This document shows, in pieces, positions 34,867-43,538 of a DNA stretch of 64,000 nt. Position 1 is the first letter of the stretch. The number at the start of each line of letters is the position of its first letter. The notes beneath the pieces are model-generated. The model did no database searches. It had not been told where the DNA came from and worked only from the letters and a program-made list of their open reading frames with translations. Both the position numbers and the translations under genes were made by a program. The stretch comes from Jeotgalibacillus campisalis (GTDB taxonomy: Bacteria > Bacillota > Bacilli > Bacillales > Jeotgalibacillaceae), in assembly GCF_000829515.1 (NCBI RefSeq), contig NZ_JXRR01000010.1, positions 62,001-126,000 of the forward strand, written 5' to 3'.

Positions 34867-34991
34867 GCGAATCCCCCATTAAACTGATTTTCATTCCTAT
34901 TCTACTCTAAAAGCTGCGCGTTGAACAAAAATATAAAAAATGAGCCATTTTTAAAAATGAAACGTTCCTATTTACAGCCATAACACGGCAC

Positions 34992-35020
34992 TTGAAGTTT
35001 AACTATCAGGATTTTATATT
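34992..35020 (+). promoter_or_regulatory. Sigma-A-type promoter of an orphan short transcript
   Basis: TTGAAG (34992-34997), exactly 17 bases, TATATT (35015-35020). Transcription would start near 35027. Confidence 0.5.
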
Positions 35021-35026
35021 CTCAGA

Positions 35027-35113
35027 TAAAGGAACTCATAAATTCCCGAATAATGCCTATCCTAAACAGGTGCTTTCCCTTAACTAAATGATGCCAGTTA
35101 ACCTGTTTTTTTA
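35027..35113 (+). ncRNA. Candidate small RNA or leader attenuator
   Basis: About 86 bases between a good promoter and an intrinsic terminator, with no convincing coding frame. The end folds as nested stems aacagg / cctgtt and ttaact / agttaa before seven T. It lies 120 bases upstream of the MurE-like gene on the same strand, so it is either an independent small RNA or a premature terminator controlling that gene. Confidence 0.35.
35064..35113 (+). terminator. Orphan terminator upstream of the MurE-like gene
   Basis: Outer stem aacagg / cctgtt, inner stem ttaact / agttaa, then seven T. No plus-strand gene ends nearby. Confidence 0.65.
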
Positions 35114-35232
35114 AAATGTGCTGAAGATGTGCATAAAATGTCGAAAATGGGGTAAAGGAAAAGGAACTTCTAACAGAATCAAACTTATCCTTTCCTAATC
35201 ACGGAAAATCGACGGATGAACGGAGAGAACCG

Positions 35233-36753
35233 ATGAATACACAAGATTTTTTACTAAATAAAATAGGGCTTCTCAGGCAATACGGTACATTGGTGGAATC
35301 CATTACCTCCATTGCATTCGATTCCCGTAATATTATAAATGGTTCTGCATTCTTCTGCATAAAAGGCGAAAATGCTGACGGGCATGACTTTATTGTTGAA
35401 GCGATTGAAAACGGTGCGATTCTCATTGCAGGAACTGACGCGGATCAGTTTGAAAGGCTTAATAAAGAGTATCCTGCCTGTACTTTCCTGCTCGTTCAGG
35501 ATGTTCGATATGCGATGGCACATTTTTCTATCTACTTCTACAACCAGGTACACCAAAGCCTTCAAACCATAGGAGTAACGGGAACAAACGGTAAAACAAC
35601 CGTAGCAACCTTTGTTCGTTCCTTATTAACTCAGCTTGCCGTGCCTACAGGATCAATTGGTACAAATGGCATTTGCTCATCCAAGGGGCAAATTACCTTT
35701 AAAAAGAGCACCCCAACTACACCTGAAGCACCGGATTTACACCATATCTTTCAGCTTTTAAGTGAAGAGCAGGATCAAGCTGCTGTTATGGAGGTTTCCT
35801 CGATTGCAATAGACCAAAAAAGAGTGGAAGGCATTCATTTTGATATCGCCATTCATACTAATTTGTCACCGGAGCATCTTGAGTATCATAAAACATTTCA
35901 GCATTATAAAGAAGCGAAAATGAAACTGTTTAAGCAGGCGAGCCGCTCTATTATCAATTATGATGATGCTGGCATGGGAAAAGATTTGATTGACGCTTCA
36001 AATGGAGAATTAATGACGTACAGCTTGGACCGTTCATCAGGAGCTGATTTAATTGCGGACAAGATCCATGTGACAGAAGAGGGGACAAGGTTTGAGCTGA
36101 TTTATCAAAACCGTTCATATATCGTTCACTCAACCGTATTTGGAGATTATAATGTAGCCAATTTATTAACGGCAATTGGTGTCGGACTATTTAATGGCTT
36201 TACTATTGAAAAGATGCTGCCGGTATTAGAAAAAATCGAAAACCCTGCAGGTCGCTTTCAGGTTATTGATCAATATGGTGAAAGAAAAATTATACTCGAC
36301 TACGCTCATACGCCTGTTGCATTGGAAAAGTTAGTCGAAGAGGCAAAAAAACTCGATTACCGAAAACTGATTGTTATGATCGCCGGGATTGGCATACGGG
36401 ATTTTAATAAAATGCCGCTAATGGCTCAAACGATTGAAGGCAAGGCAGATAAAATTGTTGTAACAGTTGATCATCCAGGTTTTTTTGATCCGAAAAAAAT
36501 TGTAAACCAGGTTATGTCAGGATTTTCCGATCAGGAATCACCCAATATTTATACCTCACTAACGAGGGAAGAAGGCGTCAAAACATCTTTAGAGCTGTCA
36601 GGCGATGAAGATATAATCATTTTAACAAGCGGGTGCATCAATGGGGCTCAGCTTGTTAAAGGAGAAGAAATTCCTCATTCAGACGAGGATATTATTCATG
36701 ATTATTTTAGTGAATTCACCCTCATTGGTGAAGATATAGTCGGCACCCTGTAA
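35233..36753 (+). CDS. MurE-like Mur ligase paralogue with altered substrate motif
   Basis: A 506-residue three-domain Mur ligase. The ATP loop GVTGTNGKTT is at 114-123, followed by TPTTPEAPDL, VMEVSSIA, HTNLSPEHLEYHKTF, GDYNVANLLTAIGVG, NPAGRFQVI and DYAHTP. It therefore looks like UDP-MurNAc-tripeptide synthetase. However the diaminopimelate motif DNPR is DHPG (413-416), the GCGGDRD-type stretch is AGIGIRD, and GKGHE is replaced by SGCINGAQ. The third amino acid added, or even the acceptor, is probably different from normal MurE. GGAGAG lies 7 bases before the ATG. It is not in a cell-wall cluster. Main murE must be elsewhere (inference). Confidence 0.8.
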   Translation: MNTQDFLLNKIGLLRQYGTLVESITSIAFDSRNIINGSAFFCIKGENADGHDFIVEAIENGAILIAGTDADQFERLNKEYPACTFLLVQDVRYAMAHFSIYFYNQVHQSLQTIGVTGTNGKTTVATFVRSLLTQLAVPTGSIGTNGICSSKGQITFKKSTPTTPEAPDLHHIFQLLSEEQDQAAVMEVSSIAIDQKRVEGIHFDIAIHTNLSPEHLEYHKTFQHYKEAKMKLFKQASRSIINYDDAGMGKDLIDASNGELMTYSLDRSSGADLIADKIHVTEEGTRFELIYQNRSYIVHSTVFGDYNVANLLTAIGVGLFNGFTIEKMLPVLEKIENPAGRFQVIDQYGERKIILDYAHTPVALEKLVEEAKKLDYRKLIVMIAGIGIRDFNKMPLMAQTIEGKADKIVVTVDHPGFFDPKKIVNQVMSGFSDQESPNIYTSLTREEGVKTSLELSGDEDIIILTSGCINGAQLVKGEEIPHSDEDIIHDYFSEFTLIGEDIVGTL

Positions 36754-36781
36754 AAGTTTTAAACAATTGCATCAGTATATA

Positions 36782-36830
36782 AAGAAGAATGCCTTAATGA
36801 ATATAAATTTTTCATTAAGGCATTCTTTCG
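36782..36830. terminator. Bidirectional terminator
   Basis: Stem aagaatgccttaatgaa / ttcattaaggcattctt between convergent genes, with T and A flanks for both directions. Confidence 0.85.
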
Positions 36831-36856
36831 TTTGAGAAGTTTTTTGAAAATCTAAT

Positions 36857-37840
36857 TTAAAGCCCCATCACCTCTGCAATCAGACGATAGGATTGAAGCC
36901 TGTCCCCATGATTATGCGTATTCGTAATAAGTAAAAATTCATCTACTCCATATTTTTCACTAAGTGCTTCTAATTCTGCTTTTACATCAGCTGGTGTGCC
37001 GACAATAGCTCTTCTCCGGTTATAATTGATTTTTCGTTGTTCCTCAGAGGATACACTTTTGCCCTCGATGTCCTCAAGCGCAGGTATTTGTGTATCTCCT
37101 TTTTCTAACCCCAAAAGCCACATATCCTGGCTGAGCGCAATTCTTTCCGCTTCTTCTTTCGTAGGTGCACATACCACAAACACACATGCATTCACTGCTG
37201 ATTCGCTGCCCATTTTAAGATGTTGTCGATAAGCCTTAAAAGCAGCTTCCCAGTTATCGGGATTAATAAAATGACCAAATGTCAGACCCATACCTTTTTC
37301 TGCGGCTAGCTTGGCACTTGAAGGAGATAACCCAAGTATCCAAACAGGAGGGACAGCACCCGGGCGAGGGGTTACCTTAACCATTCGATAAGGATGCTGC
37401 TTTGGAAGTTGATTATACAAAAAGCCGATCAAATCATCCACCTGCCTGGGGAATTGGTCAAGGTTATTTTCCGATCCATCTGTCAGCGCGCTTCTCGTTC
37501 GTTCTGTTCCACCAGGAGAGCGTCCAATTCCAAGATCAATTCGTCCGGGGAAAAATGCTTCTAAAGATTTAAACGTTTCTGCCACTTTCAGAGGGCTGTA
37601 TTGAGGAAGGAGAATCCCGCCGGATCCCACCTTTATTCTTTGAGTCTGGGATGCAATCCGCGTCATCCAAATCTCGGGCGACGCGCTCAAAAGCCCGTTC
37701 GTATTATGATGTTCTGCAAACCAATAGCGGGAATAGCCCATTTTTTCAGCTTCTATCGCAAGCTCAATGGTCTGCTCAATCGTTTGTTGGACCGTTTGCC
37801 CTTTAGGCAGCGGCACCTGATCAAGTATTCCAAGTTTCAT
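36857..37840 (-). CDS. LLM-class flavin-dependent monooxygenase (YwcH-like)
   Basis: A 327-residue luciferase-like TIM-barrel enzyme using FMNH2. Family segments include KLGILDQVPLPKGQT, GYSRYWFAEHHNTNGLLSASPE, KVGSGGILLPQYSPLKVAE, PGRIDLGIGRSPGGTERT and PPVWILGLSPSSAKLAAE. The closest group I know is YwcH/YddN-like (bacterial luciferase superfamily group 2). Substrate unknown. The ATG at 37840 has AAGGAG 8 bases upstream; a TTG two codons upstream is less likely. Single gene. Confidence 0.85.
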   Translation of the reverse strand: MKLGILDQVPLPKGQTVQQTIEQTIELAIEAEKMGYSRYWFAEHHNTNGLLSASPEIWMTRIASQTQRIKVGSGGILLPQYSPLKVAETFKSLEAFFPGRIDLGIGRSPGGTERTRSALTDGSENNLDQFPRQVDDLIGFLYNQLPKQHPYRMVKVTPRPGAVPPVWILGLSPSSAKLAAEKGMGLTFGHFINPDNWEAAFKAYRQHLKMGSESAVNACVFVVCAPTKEEAERIALSQDMWLLGLEKGDTQIPALEDIEGKSVSSEEQRKINYNRRRAIVGTPADVKAELEALSEKYGVDEFLLITNTHNHGDRLQSYRLIAEVMGL

Positions 37841-37905
37841 CGCCAAAACTCCTTACTTTTAGGCACAGTGGATAAGTGTGTCAATTTGCTTTGAGACGTT
37901 TGTGT

Positions 37906-38121
37906 TAAGTTCAACATGCTCAATTTATAATTGTAGTATGCCACGATATAGTAAAAAACGCATGCATTCCGTTCGGCTTCTCTGATTGGACTCGACGGGA
38001 TTTAAAGAAAGAACTGCCTGATGGTTCGACTGTATTGGCTAATGGAAAGGCAAAAACTGAACAGATTGATTTGACTAACTTAATGGAAGGTCAAACGGTT
38101 AAGACGAGGCAACCAAATTAA
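37906..38121 (+). pseudogene. Possible decayed coding fragment
   Basis: A 72-codon open frame without a start codon or ribosome site. Its last 46 codons have a protein-like composition (DLKKELPDGSTV, then KTEQIDLTNLMEGQTVKT). It overlaps the end of xylR by 23 bases. It could be the C-terminal relic of an enzyme removed by the rearrangement that also hit this xylose locus, or a chance frame. I do not recognise a family. Confidence 0.2.
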
Positions 38122-39271
38122 TCTGAAGGAAATTTTCCACAACAGATGCCGTTACACCAAGAGCGGCCGCATAAGTAGAATTTTTAGAAAAACTGATTTC
38201 AAGGTCTTTTTGATGAAACCAGTTTGAATGATCCTTGATGTAATGTAAGATAGGAGCTTCCAGAAATTCTTTTGCTGATCCCAGACGGTTTCCAATGATG
38301 ACATGATCCGGGTTGAAGGTATGAATAATCGAGTTAATTCCAACGCCAAGATACATACCAATCTCTTTAAAAAGATCGGCCGCTTCCGGGTGCCTGCCTG
38401 CAAGTGAAATCAATTCTTCAAGATCCAATTCTCTGCCGTTTTCAAGATTGCCCGCTTTAGTCAGTAAAGCTTTTTCTGAAGCGTACAGTTCCCAGCAGCC
38501 ATGATTCCCGCATGTACAGTCCGGCCCATTAATATCAATGGTCATATGACCCATCTCTCCTGAAAATCCATTGTTCCCCTTATACAGAATTCCGTTTAAA
38601 ATAATCCCAACTCCAATGCCGGTGCCTGCACTGACATACACAAGATTTTCTGATTCTTTCCCTGATCCAAATCTCTTTTCGCCATAGGCTCCTGCGTTTG
38701 CTTCGTTTTCTATGGTTACCGGAAGAGAGAATTGATTTTCTACAATTTCTTTCAACTTAATATTTTCCCATTTTAAATTAGGCGCATGAAGAATTTCTCC
38801 GTCTTTATTAACGGCACCCGGAGCGCCAATCCCTATTCCAATAACCCCATATGTACAGGAAGGGGTGCTTTGTATAAGGCTGTTAATCAGTTCAAACAGC
38901 CTTGTTTCAATTTCTTTATATGAGAGCTGAGAAAAATAGCTCTTTTCTTCATATATAATCTTTCCGTTTAAGTCAGTTAAGATGCCCAGAAGATAGTTAA
39001 CTCCTAGATCGACGCCAATGGAAAAGCCGGCCTGCCCATTAAAGTAGAGCATGACAGGACGTCTGCCGCCGCTTGATTCTCCAGGACCAGATTCGTAAAG
39101 TAAATTTTCTTCAAGCAACTCACTTACGAGAGAAGAAACGGTGCTTTTATTTAAGCCTGTGGTTTTCGCGATATCTGCACGGGAGATCGGTGTATTCTTC
39201 TTAATGTGTTGAAGAACCAATGATTTATTTCCCTTTTTTACTACGTGCTGATTCCATGTATGATTCGTCAT
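38099..39271 (-). CDS. xylR: Xylose-responsive ROK repressor XylR
   Basis: A 390-residue repressor. Residues about 10-75 are the winged helix-turn-helix (ISRADIAKTTGLNKSTVSSLV). The ROK domain has GIGIGAPGAVNKDGEI, VTIENEANAGAYGEKRFG, VYVSAGTGIGVGIILNG and the zinc site GPDCTCGNHGCWE. SSGGRRPVML and FSGEMGHMTIDINGP match XylR of B. subtilis closely. It binds the inverted repeat at 39328-39348 and lets go in the presence of xylose. The ATG lacks a strong ribosome site (GGAGACC lies about 10 bases upstream). It is divergent from the beta-xylosidase gene. Confidence 0.92.
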   Translation of the reverse strand: MTNHTWNQHVVKKGNKSLVLQHIKKNTPISRADIAKTTGLNKSTVSSLVSELLEENLLYESGPGESSGGRRPVMLYFNGQAGFSIGVDLGVNYLLGILTDLNGKIIYEEKSYFSQLSYKEIETRLFELINSLIQSTPSCTYGVIGIGIGAPGAVNKDGEILHAPNLKWENIKLKEIVENQFSLPVTIENEANAGAYGEKRFGSGKESENLVYVSAGTGIGVGIILNGILYKGNNGFSGEMGHMTIDINGPDCTCGNHGCWELYASEKALLTKAGNLENGRELDLEELISLAGRHPEAADLFKEIGMYLGVGINSIIHTFNPDHVIIGNRLGSAKEFLEAPILHYIKDHSNWFHQKDLEISFSKNSTYAAALGVTASVVENFLQINLVASS

Positions 39272-39316
39272 ATATATATCCGGTCTCCTTTGTGAAACGT
39301 ATCGTAAAAATATAGT

Positions 39317-39345
39317 ATCATATACTTAGTTTGTCCGATAGACAA
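39317..39345 (-). promoter_or_regulatory. xylR promoter overlapping the operator
   Basis: On the minus strand TTGTCT (39345-39340), 17 bases, TATGAT (39322-39317). The operator occupies most of the spacer and the -35, implying autorepression. Confidence 0.6.
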
Positions 39346-39348
39346 ACT
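39328..39348. promoter_or_regulatory. xyl operator (XylR binding site)
   Basis: Perfect 8-bp inverted repeat agtttgtc-cgata-gacaaact, matching the Bacillus xyl operator pattern. It overlaps both the xylR promoter and the plus-strand promoter (TAGACA 39339-39344, 17 bases, TAATCT 39362-39367) of the xylosidase gene. Confidence 0.8.
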
Positions 39349-39440
39349 TTAAATTGTCTGATAATCTTAAAAGGTAAAGATCCATTCTATTCATAATGTA
39401 AATCGACATAGGCGGACTAAAGGGTTGAAAGGAGAAAACA

Positions 39441-41594
39441 ATGAAAAATATGTTTTTTAATGCTCATCATTCACCAATTGGCGCTTTTTCAAGCTTTACT
39501 CTCGGATTTCCGGGTAATGGCGGGGGACTGGATCTAGAACTTGGCCGTTCTCCAAGGAAAAATGTGTACATAGGACTGGAATCTTCTGAGCAGGAAGGCA
39601 TCTATCAGGCTCTTCCTTTTTTCGGCACGAATGAAGATGAAAGTAAGCGCTACGATATTGAAAATCCTGATCCGGATCCTGATAAGCCGGACATCATTCA
39701 TCCCTTTTCGAAAGATGAAGTAGAAAGAGATTTTCAACTGGGAACGGATACATGGAGTGCTGGCGACTTGTCATTCACCATTTATTCTCAGGTTCATCCT
39801 GTAGAAGATCCGGAACAAGCAGCGGTAGAGGAATTAAAACGCACCTTGGTACCGGCTGTGCTGGCTGAATTAACGGTGGATAATACAAAAGGAAAGAAGA
39901 CAAGAAGAGCGTTTTTCGGCTATGAAGGAAGTGATCCTTACAGCTCTATGAGACGGCTTGATGATCTTCATCAGCCCATTACTGGAATAGCAGAAGGACG
40001 GCTTACGGCTATTGCATCTAAGCAGGGAAAAGCGAAATCTGCGATGCATTTCAGTATGGAAAATATTCTGACTACACCGTATGAAGAGAATTGGACATTT
40101 GGTCTTGGTCCAATGGGGACACTCATTATGGATGTTCCTGCCGGGGAAATAGCTACCTATCAATTTGCAATTTGCTTTTACAGAGGAGGAATTGCTACTG
40201 CAGGCTTGGATACCTCCTATTATTATACAAAGTATTTTTCCTCTGTAGAAGAGGTGGCTGCTTATGCTTTAGACAATTTTGATCTTATTAAACAAAGAGC
40301 TGTCAGCAGCAATGACCAGATAAGCAGCTCTTCCTTATCGAATGACCAAAAATTTATGCTGTTGCATGCGATACGAAGCTATTATGGCAATACGCAGCTC
40401 CTGTTTACTGATGGAAAGCCTTTCTGGGTAGTGAATGAAGGTGAATACCGCATGATGAACACCTTTGATCTCACAGTGGATCAGTTGTTTTTCGAAATGA
40501 AAAAGAACCCGTGGACCGTTAAAAATGAACTCGATATGTTCGTAAAGCGTTTCAGCTATGAGGATGACGTTCGTTTTCCAAATGACGAAAAGCTGTACAA
40601 AGGCGGGATTAGCTTTACGCATGATATGGGGGTAGCCAATACCATCAGCAGACCACATCATTCGTCCTATGAGGTATATGGCATCGATGGCTGCTTCTCT
40701 CACATGACGCATGAGCAGCTGGTAAACTGGGTGCTGACAGCAGCTGTGTATGCAGAAAATACAGCAGATGAAAAATGGCTGGAAGAAAATCTGTCCATTT
40801 TCAAACGATGCTTTGAGAGCATGACCAACCGCGATCATCCGGATCCGGAAAAACGAAATGGACTGATGGGTCTGGATTCAAGCCGTGTAATGGGAGGGGC
40901 TGAAATCACGACGTATGACAGTCTTGATGTATCGCTCGGCCAGGCTCGTAACAACCTTTATCTTGGAGGGAAGATCTGGGCAGCTTATGTAGCGCTTGAG
41001 CATCTATTTAAAAGAAAAGGCGAGGAGAAACATGCGCAGGAAGCTGGCAGCCAGGCGGTAAAAACAGCTGCTACCATCGCGTCCCATATGACAGAAGAAG
41101 GTTATATTCCAGCTGTGATGGGTGAAAATAATGACTCTCAAATTATCCCGGCTATTGAAGGGTTAATTTTTCCTTACTACATGAATTTGCAGGAAGCGGT
41201 CGATCCTAATGGACGATTCAAAGAATATATTGCGGCTTTGAAAAAGCATTTGCAGACCGTTTTAAAAGAAGGCGTTTGTAAATTTGACGATGGAGGGTGG
41301 AAAATTTCATCCACCAGCAATAATTCCTGGCTCAGCAAGGTGTATCTGTGCCAATTCATCGCAAGAGAGATATTGCAGCATCACGATGAAGGCGGCGAAA
41401 AGGCAGATGTAGCTCATGTCAGCTGGCTTACCCACCCTGAGTTATCCGTATGGAGCTGGAGCGATCAAATTATCTCCGGTGAAATTATCGGAAGCAAATA
41501 TTATCCTCGGGGAGTGACAAGCATTTTGTGGCTGGATGAAACATCCAATCAGAACCGCGGCGAAAAACAAACAGAAAAGTCTCAAACAACATAA
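39441..41594 (+). CDS. xynB: GH52 beta-xylosidase
   Basis: A 717-residue cytosolic glycoside hydrolase of family 52, which splits xylobiose and short xylo-oligosaccharides with retention. The chain starts NAHHSPIGAFSSFTLGFPG and has RRAFFGYEGSDPYSSMR. The nucleophile is Glu335 in NEGEYRMMNTFDLTVDQLF, the same number as in the Geobacillus stearothermophilus XynB enzyme. The general acid is Asp496 in YDSLDVSLGQ (Asp495 there). There is no signal peptide, so substrate must be imported. AAAGGAG precedes the ATG. It lies under the xyl operator and reads into the broken xylA-xylB region. Confidence 0.93.
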   Translation: MKNMFFNAHHSPIGAFSSFTLGFPGNGGGLDLELGRSPRKNVYIGLESSEQEGIYQALPFFGTNEDESKRYDIENPDPDPDKPDIIHPFSKDEVERDFQLGTDTWSAGDLSFTIYSQVHPVEDPEQAAVEELKRTLVPAVLAELTVDNTKGKKTRRAFFGYEGSDPYSSMRRLDDLHQPITGIAEGRLTAIASKQGKAKSAMHFSMENILTTPYEENWTFGLGPMGTLIMDVPAGEIATYQFAICFYRGGIATAGLDTSYYYTKYFSSVEEVAAYALDNFDLIKQRAVSSNDQISSSSLSNDQKFMLLHAIRSYYGNTQLLFTDGKPFWVVNEGEYRMMNTFDLTVDQLFFEMKKNPWTVKNELDMFVKRFSYEDDVRFPNDEKLYKGGISFTHDMGVANTISRPHHSSYEVYGIDGCFSHMTHEQLVNWVLTAAVYAENTADEKWLEENLSIFKRCFESMTNRDHPDPEKRNGLMGLDSSRVMGGAEITTYDSLDVSLGQARNNLYLGGKIWAAYVALEHLFKRKGEEKHAQEAGSQAVKTAATIASHMTEEGYIPAVMGENNDSQIIPAIEGLIFPYYMNLQEAVDPNGRFKEYIAALKKHLQTVLKEGVCKFDDGGWKISSTSNNSWLSKVYLCQFIAREILQHHDEGGEKADVAHVSWLTHPELSVWSWSDQIISGEIIGSKYYPRGVTSILWLDETSNQNRGEKQTEKSQTT

Positions 41595-41649
41595 AAATGT
41601 AAGCAGTTACATGACGGTTAGTAATTTAAAATAATAGGAGGAATAGAAA

Positions 41650-41880
41650 ATGGCTTATTTTTCAAACGTAAAACAAATCGACTTTGAAGGTGCCCAATCA
41701 ACGAATCCATTTGCTTTTAAATTTTATAATCCGGAAGAAACGTTTCAAGGGAAAACAATGGAGGAATACCTTCGATTTGGTGTAGCTTATTGGCATACAT
41801 TCACAATGGATGGAAGTGATCCATTTGGAGCTGGAACGATGAGCCGCCAATGGGACCGCTATTCGGGAATGGACTTAGCA
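41650..41880 (+). pseudogene. xylA: xylA (xylose isomerase), N-terminal fragment only
   Basis: An intact start with AGGAGG and 77 codons matching the N-terminus of Bacillus xylose isomerase: [51 protein letters not shown]. The match stops at codon 77 (41880) and the frame runs out at a TAG at 41899-41901. About 360 residues including all catalytic and metal residues are missing. The sequence continues directly into xylB, so a deletion removed the rest. Confidence 0.9.
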
Positions 41881-42602
41881 GTATTGGAACTTCCGGCGTA
41901 GTTCTTTCCTATGAAGCTTCTTCACAGAAATCGTTTGATGGGAAAGTCCATTATTTTAATCATGGCAAAGAAAACAGCTTCTATACAATGGGCGTAACAC
42001 TTTCTGCCGGTCACAGCCTGTCATGGTTTCGTGAAATTTTTGCAGTGGACCAGAGTTTTGATGAATTGCTAGAGGAAGCAAGCGCCGTTCCTCCAGGGGC
42101 AAATGGACTGTTATTCACCCCTTATCTTGCAGGAGAACGAACGCCGCATGCAGATGCTGACATTAGAGCAAGTTTTATTGGCATGAGCACCTCTCATCTT
42201 CTGAAAGATTTTACCCGCTCTGTATTGGAAGGCATTACATTTTCACTGAATGAATCAATTGAAATTTTCCGTGGTGAAGGCAAGCAAATCGATCGAGTTG
42301 TATCGATAGGAGGCGCTGCTAAAAGTCCGGTATGGCTTCAGATGCAGGCTGATATATTTGATGCAGAAGTGATCAGACTGTCCTCTGAACAAGGGCCCGG
42401 AATGGGAGCTGCGATGCTTGCAGCTTTTGGATGCGGCTGGTTTGATTCACTTGAAGATTGTGCAGAAGAATTTTTGAAAGAATCAACCGTTTACCAACCG
42501 GTGAAAGAGCGTGTAGAAATTTATAAAGAAGTTTTTGCTATTTATCAAAGGGTTTATGAACAGACGAAGGACATAAACAGGGCATTAATTAATTTACGTT
42601 AA
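41880..42602 (+). pseudogene. xylB: xylB (xylulokinase), C-terminal fragment only
   Basis: About 240 codons matching the C-terminal half of xylulokinase, starting at [14 protein letters not shown] and including GANGLLFTPYLAGERTPHAD, EGITFSLNESIE, VVSIGGAAKSPVWLQMQADI and GAAMLAAFGCGWF. The N-terminal ATPase half with the first phosphate loop is absent. It is in a different frame from the xylA fragment, so no fusion protein forms. An ATG at 41850 in this frame lies in xylA sequence and has no ribosome site. The fragment itself has no stop or frameshift, so the deletion may be recent. Confidence 0.9.
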
Positions 42603-42656
42603 GTCACAGCCAATATATATAGGTCTTTTGAGACTGGAATCGCAACCAATAACACA

Positions 42657-42704
42657 AAGAACGTCATCATGTGCAGACGTATTCATGATGACGTTCTTTG
42701 CGTT
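42657..42704 (+). terminator. Hairpin after the xyl locus
   Basis: A 16-bp stem, aaagaacgtcatcatg / catgatgacgttcttt, with a 12-base loop. The tail is weak (gcgttg), so termination strength is uncertain. Confidence 0.65.
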
Positions 42705-42810
42705 GTAAAGAATTATCCAGGTCTTATCCAGCAAAGCAGGCTGCAGGCAGGAGAAACCGGAATAGTGGCACCAAGCTCCTGCATCAGAAATGAGCCGTAC
42801 TTTTAAATAG

Positions 42811-42838
42811 TTGGAAACTCATTAACTTATGTCATAAT
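42811..42838 (+). promoter_or_regulatory. Candidate promoter of the HAD phosphatase operon
   Basis: TTGGAA (42811-42816), 16 bases, CATAAT (42833-42838), about 48 bases before the start codon. Confidence 0.4.
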
Positions 42839-42885
42839 GAGAGAGTGAAAGTTACAGAATCTTCAATGAAGAAGGAGGAATATGA

Positions 42886-43518
42886 ATGGCTTTATTACTT
42901 TTTGATTTGGATGGCACACTCGTAGATTCAACGGATTACTTAACAAGAGCAATCCATTTATCACTTGAAGACATGCGTCATATAGAGGAACCCTCAAGAG
43001 AACTTATTCAGTCTGCATTCGGCTTAACCGGAGGAGAATTTTGGTCGAAAGTGATCCCTCAGGCTAATGCGCAGGAGATCATCATGATCCGGGAAAGAAG
43101 ACGTATATTTTTAGAACAGCTTGTTAAAGGAAATGACATTTTATTTTCAGGTGTGCGTGAGACGCTTGCAGCCCTAAAAAAAGCGGGCCATACACTGTCA
43201 ACCGCTTCAAATTGCGGAACGCGTTATCTTGATATGGTGCTCGACACACAGGAAATCCGGCAATACTTTACCAGTCCGATTTGCTTAGGTTCCATTGCAG
43301 GGGAGAAAAAAGCGGATATTTTAACCGAGCATTTTAAAACGTTTCCCAAAAAAGATGTGTATTTAATTGGGGATCGTTCTTCAGATATAGAGGCCGCCCG
43401 CGCTCATCAGATTCCTATCTATATTTGTACATACGGGTTTGGCCATGAAGAAGAATGGCGTGCCGCAGACGAGCGAATTGACGCGATTCATAAGCTTGTG
43501 CCAATGTTTGAGAACTAA
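42886..43518 (+). CDS. HAD-superfamily hydrolase
   Basis: A 210-residue phosphatase-like protein. Motif I is LFDLDGTLVDST with the nucleophile Asp near residue 6. The helical cap follows (about 18-85), motif II is STASNCG, and motif IV is YLIGDRSSDIEAARAH with the two Asp residues. Cap type C1 and length fit phosphoglycolate-phosphatase-like enzymes. Substrate unknown. GGAGGA lies upstream of the ATG. It forms an operon with the Dph6-like gene, 20 bases away. Confidence 0.82.
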   Translation: MALLLFDLDGTLVDSTDYLTRAIHLSLEDMRHIEEPSRELIQSAFGLTGGEFWSKVIPQANAQEIIMIRERRRIFLEQLVKGNDILFSGVRETLAALKKAGHTLSTASNCGTRYLDMVLDTQEIRQYFTSPICLGSIAGEKKADILTEHFKTFPKKDVYLIGDRSSDIEAARAHQIPIYICTYGFGHEEEWRAADERIDAIHKLVPMFEN

Positions 43519-43538
43519 ATAGAAAGGAAGGCAGCAAA

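Noticed and set aside
41850-41882. Start of a shortened but functional xylulokinase at the ATG at 41850
   Set aside because: The first codons are xylA sequence read in another frame, no ribosome site precedes it, and the ATP-binding half of the enzyme is missing.
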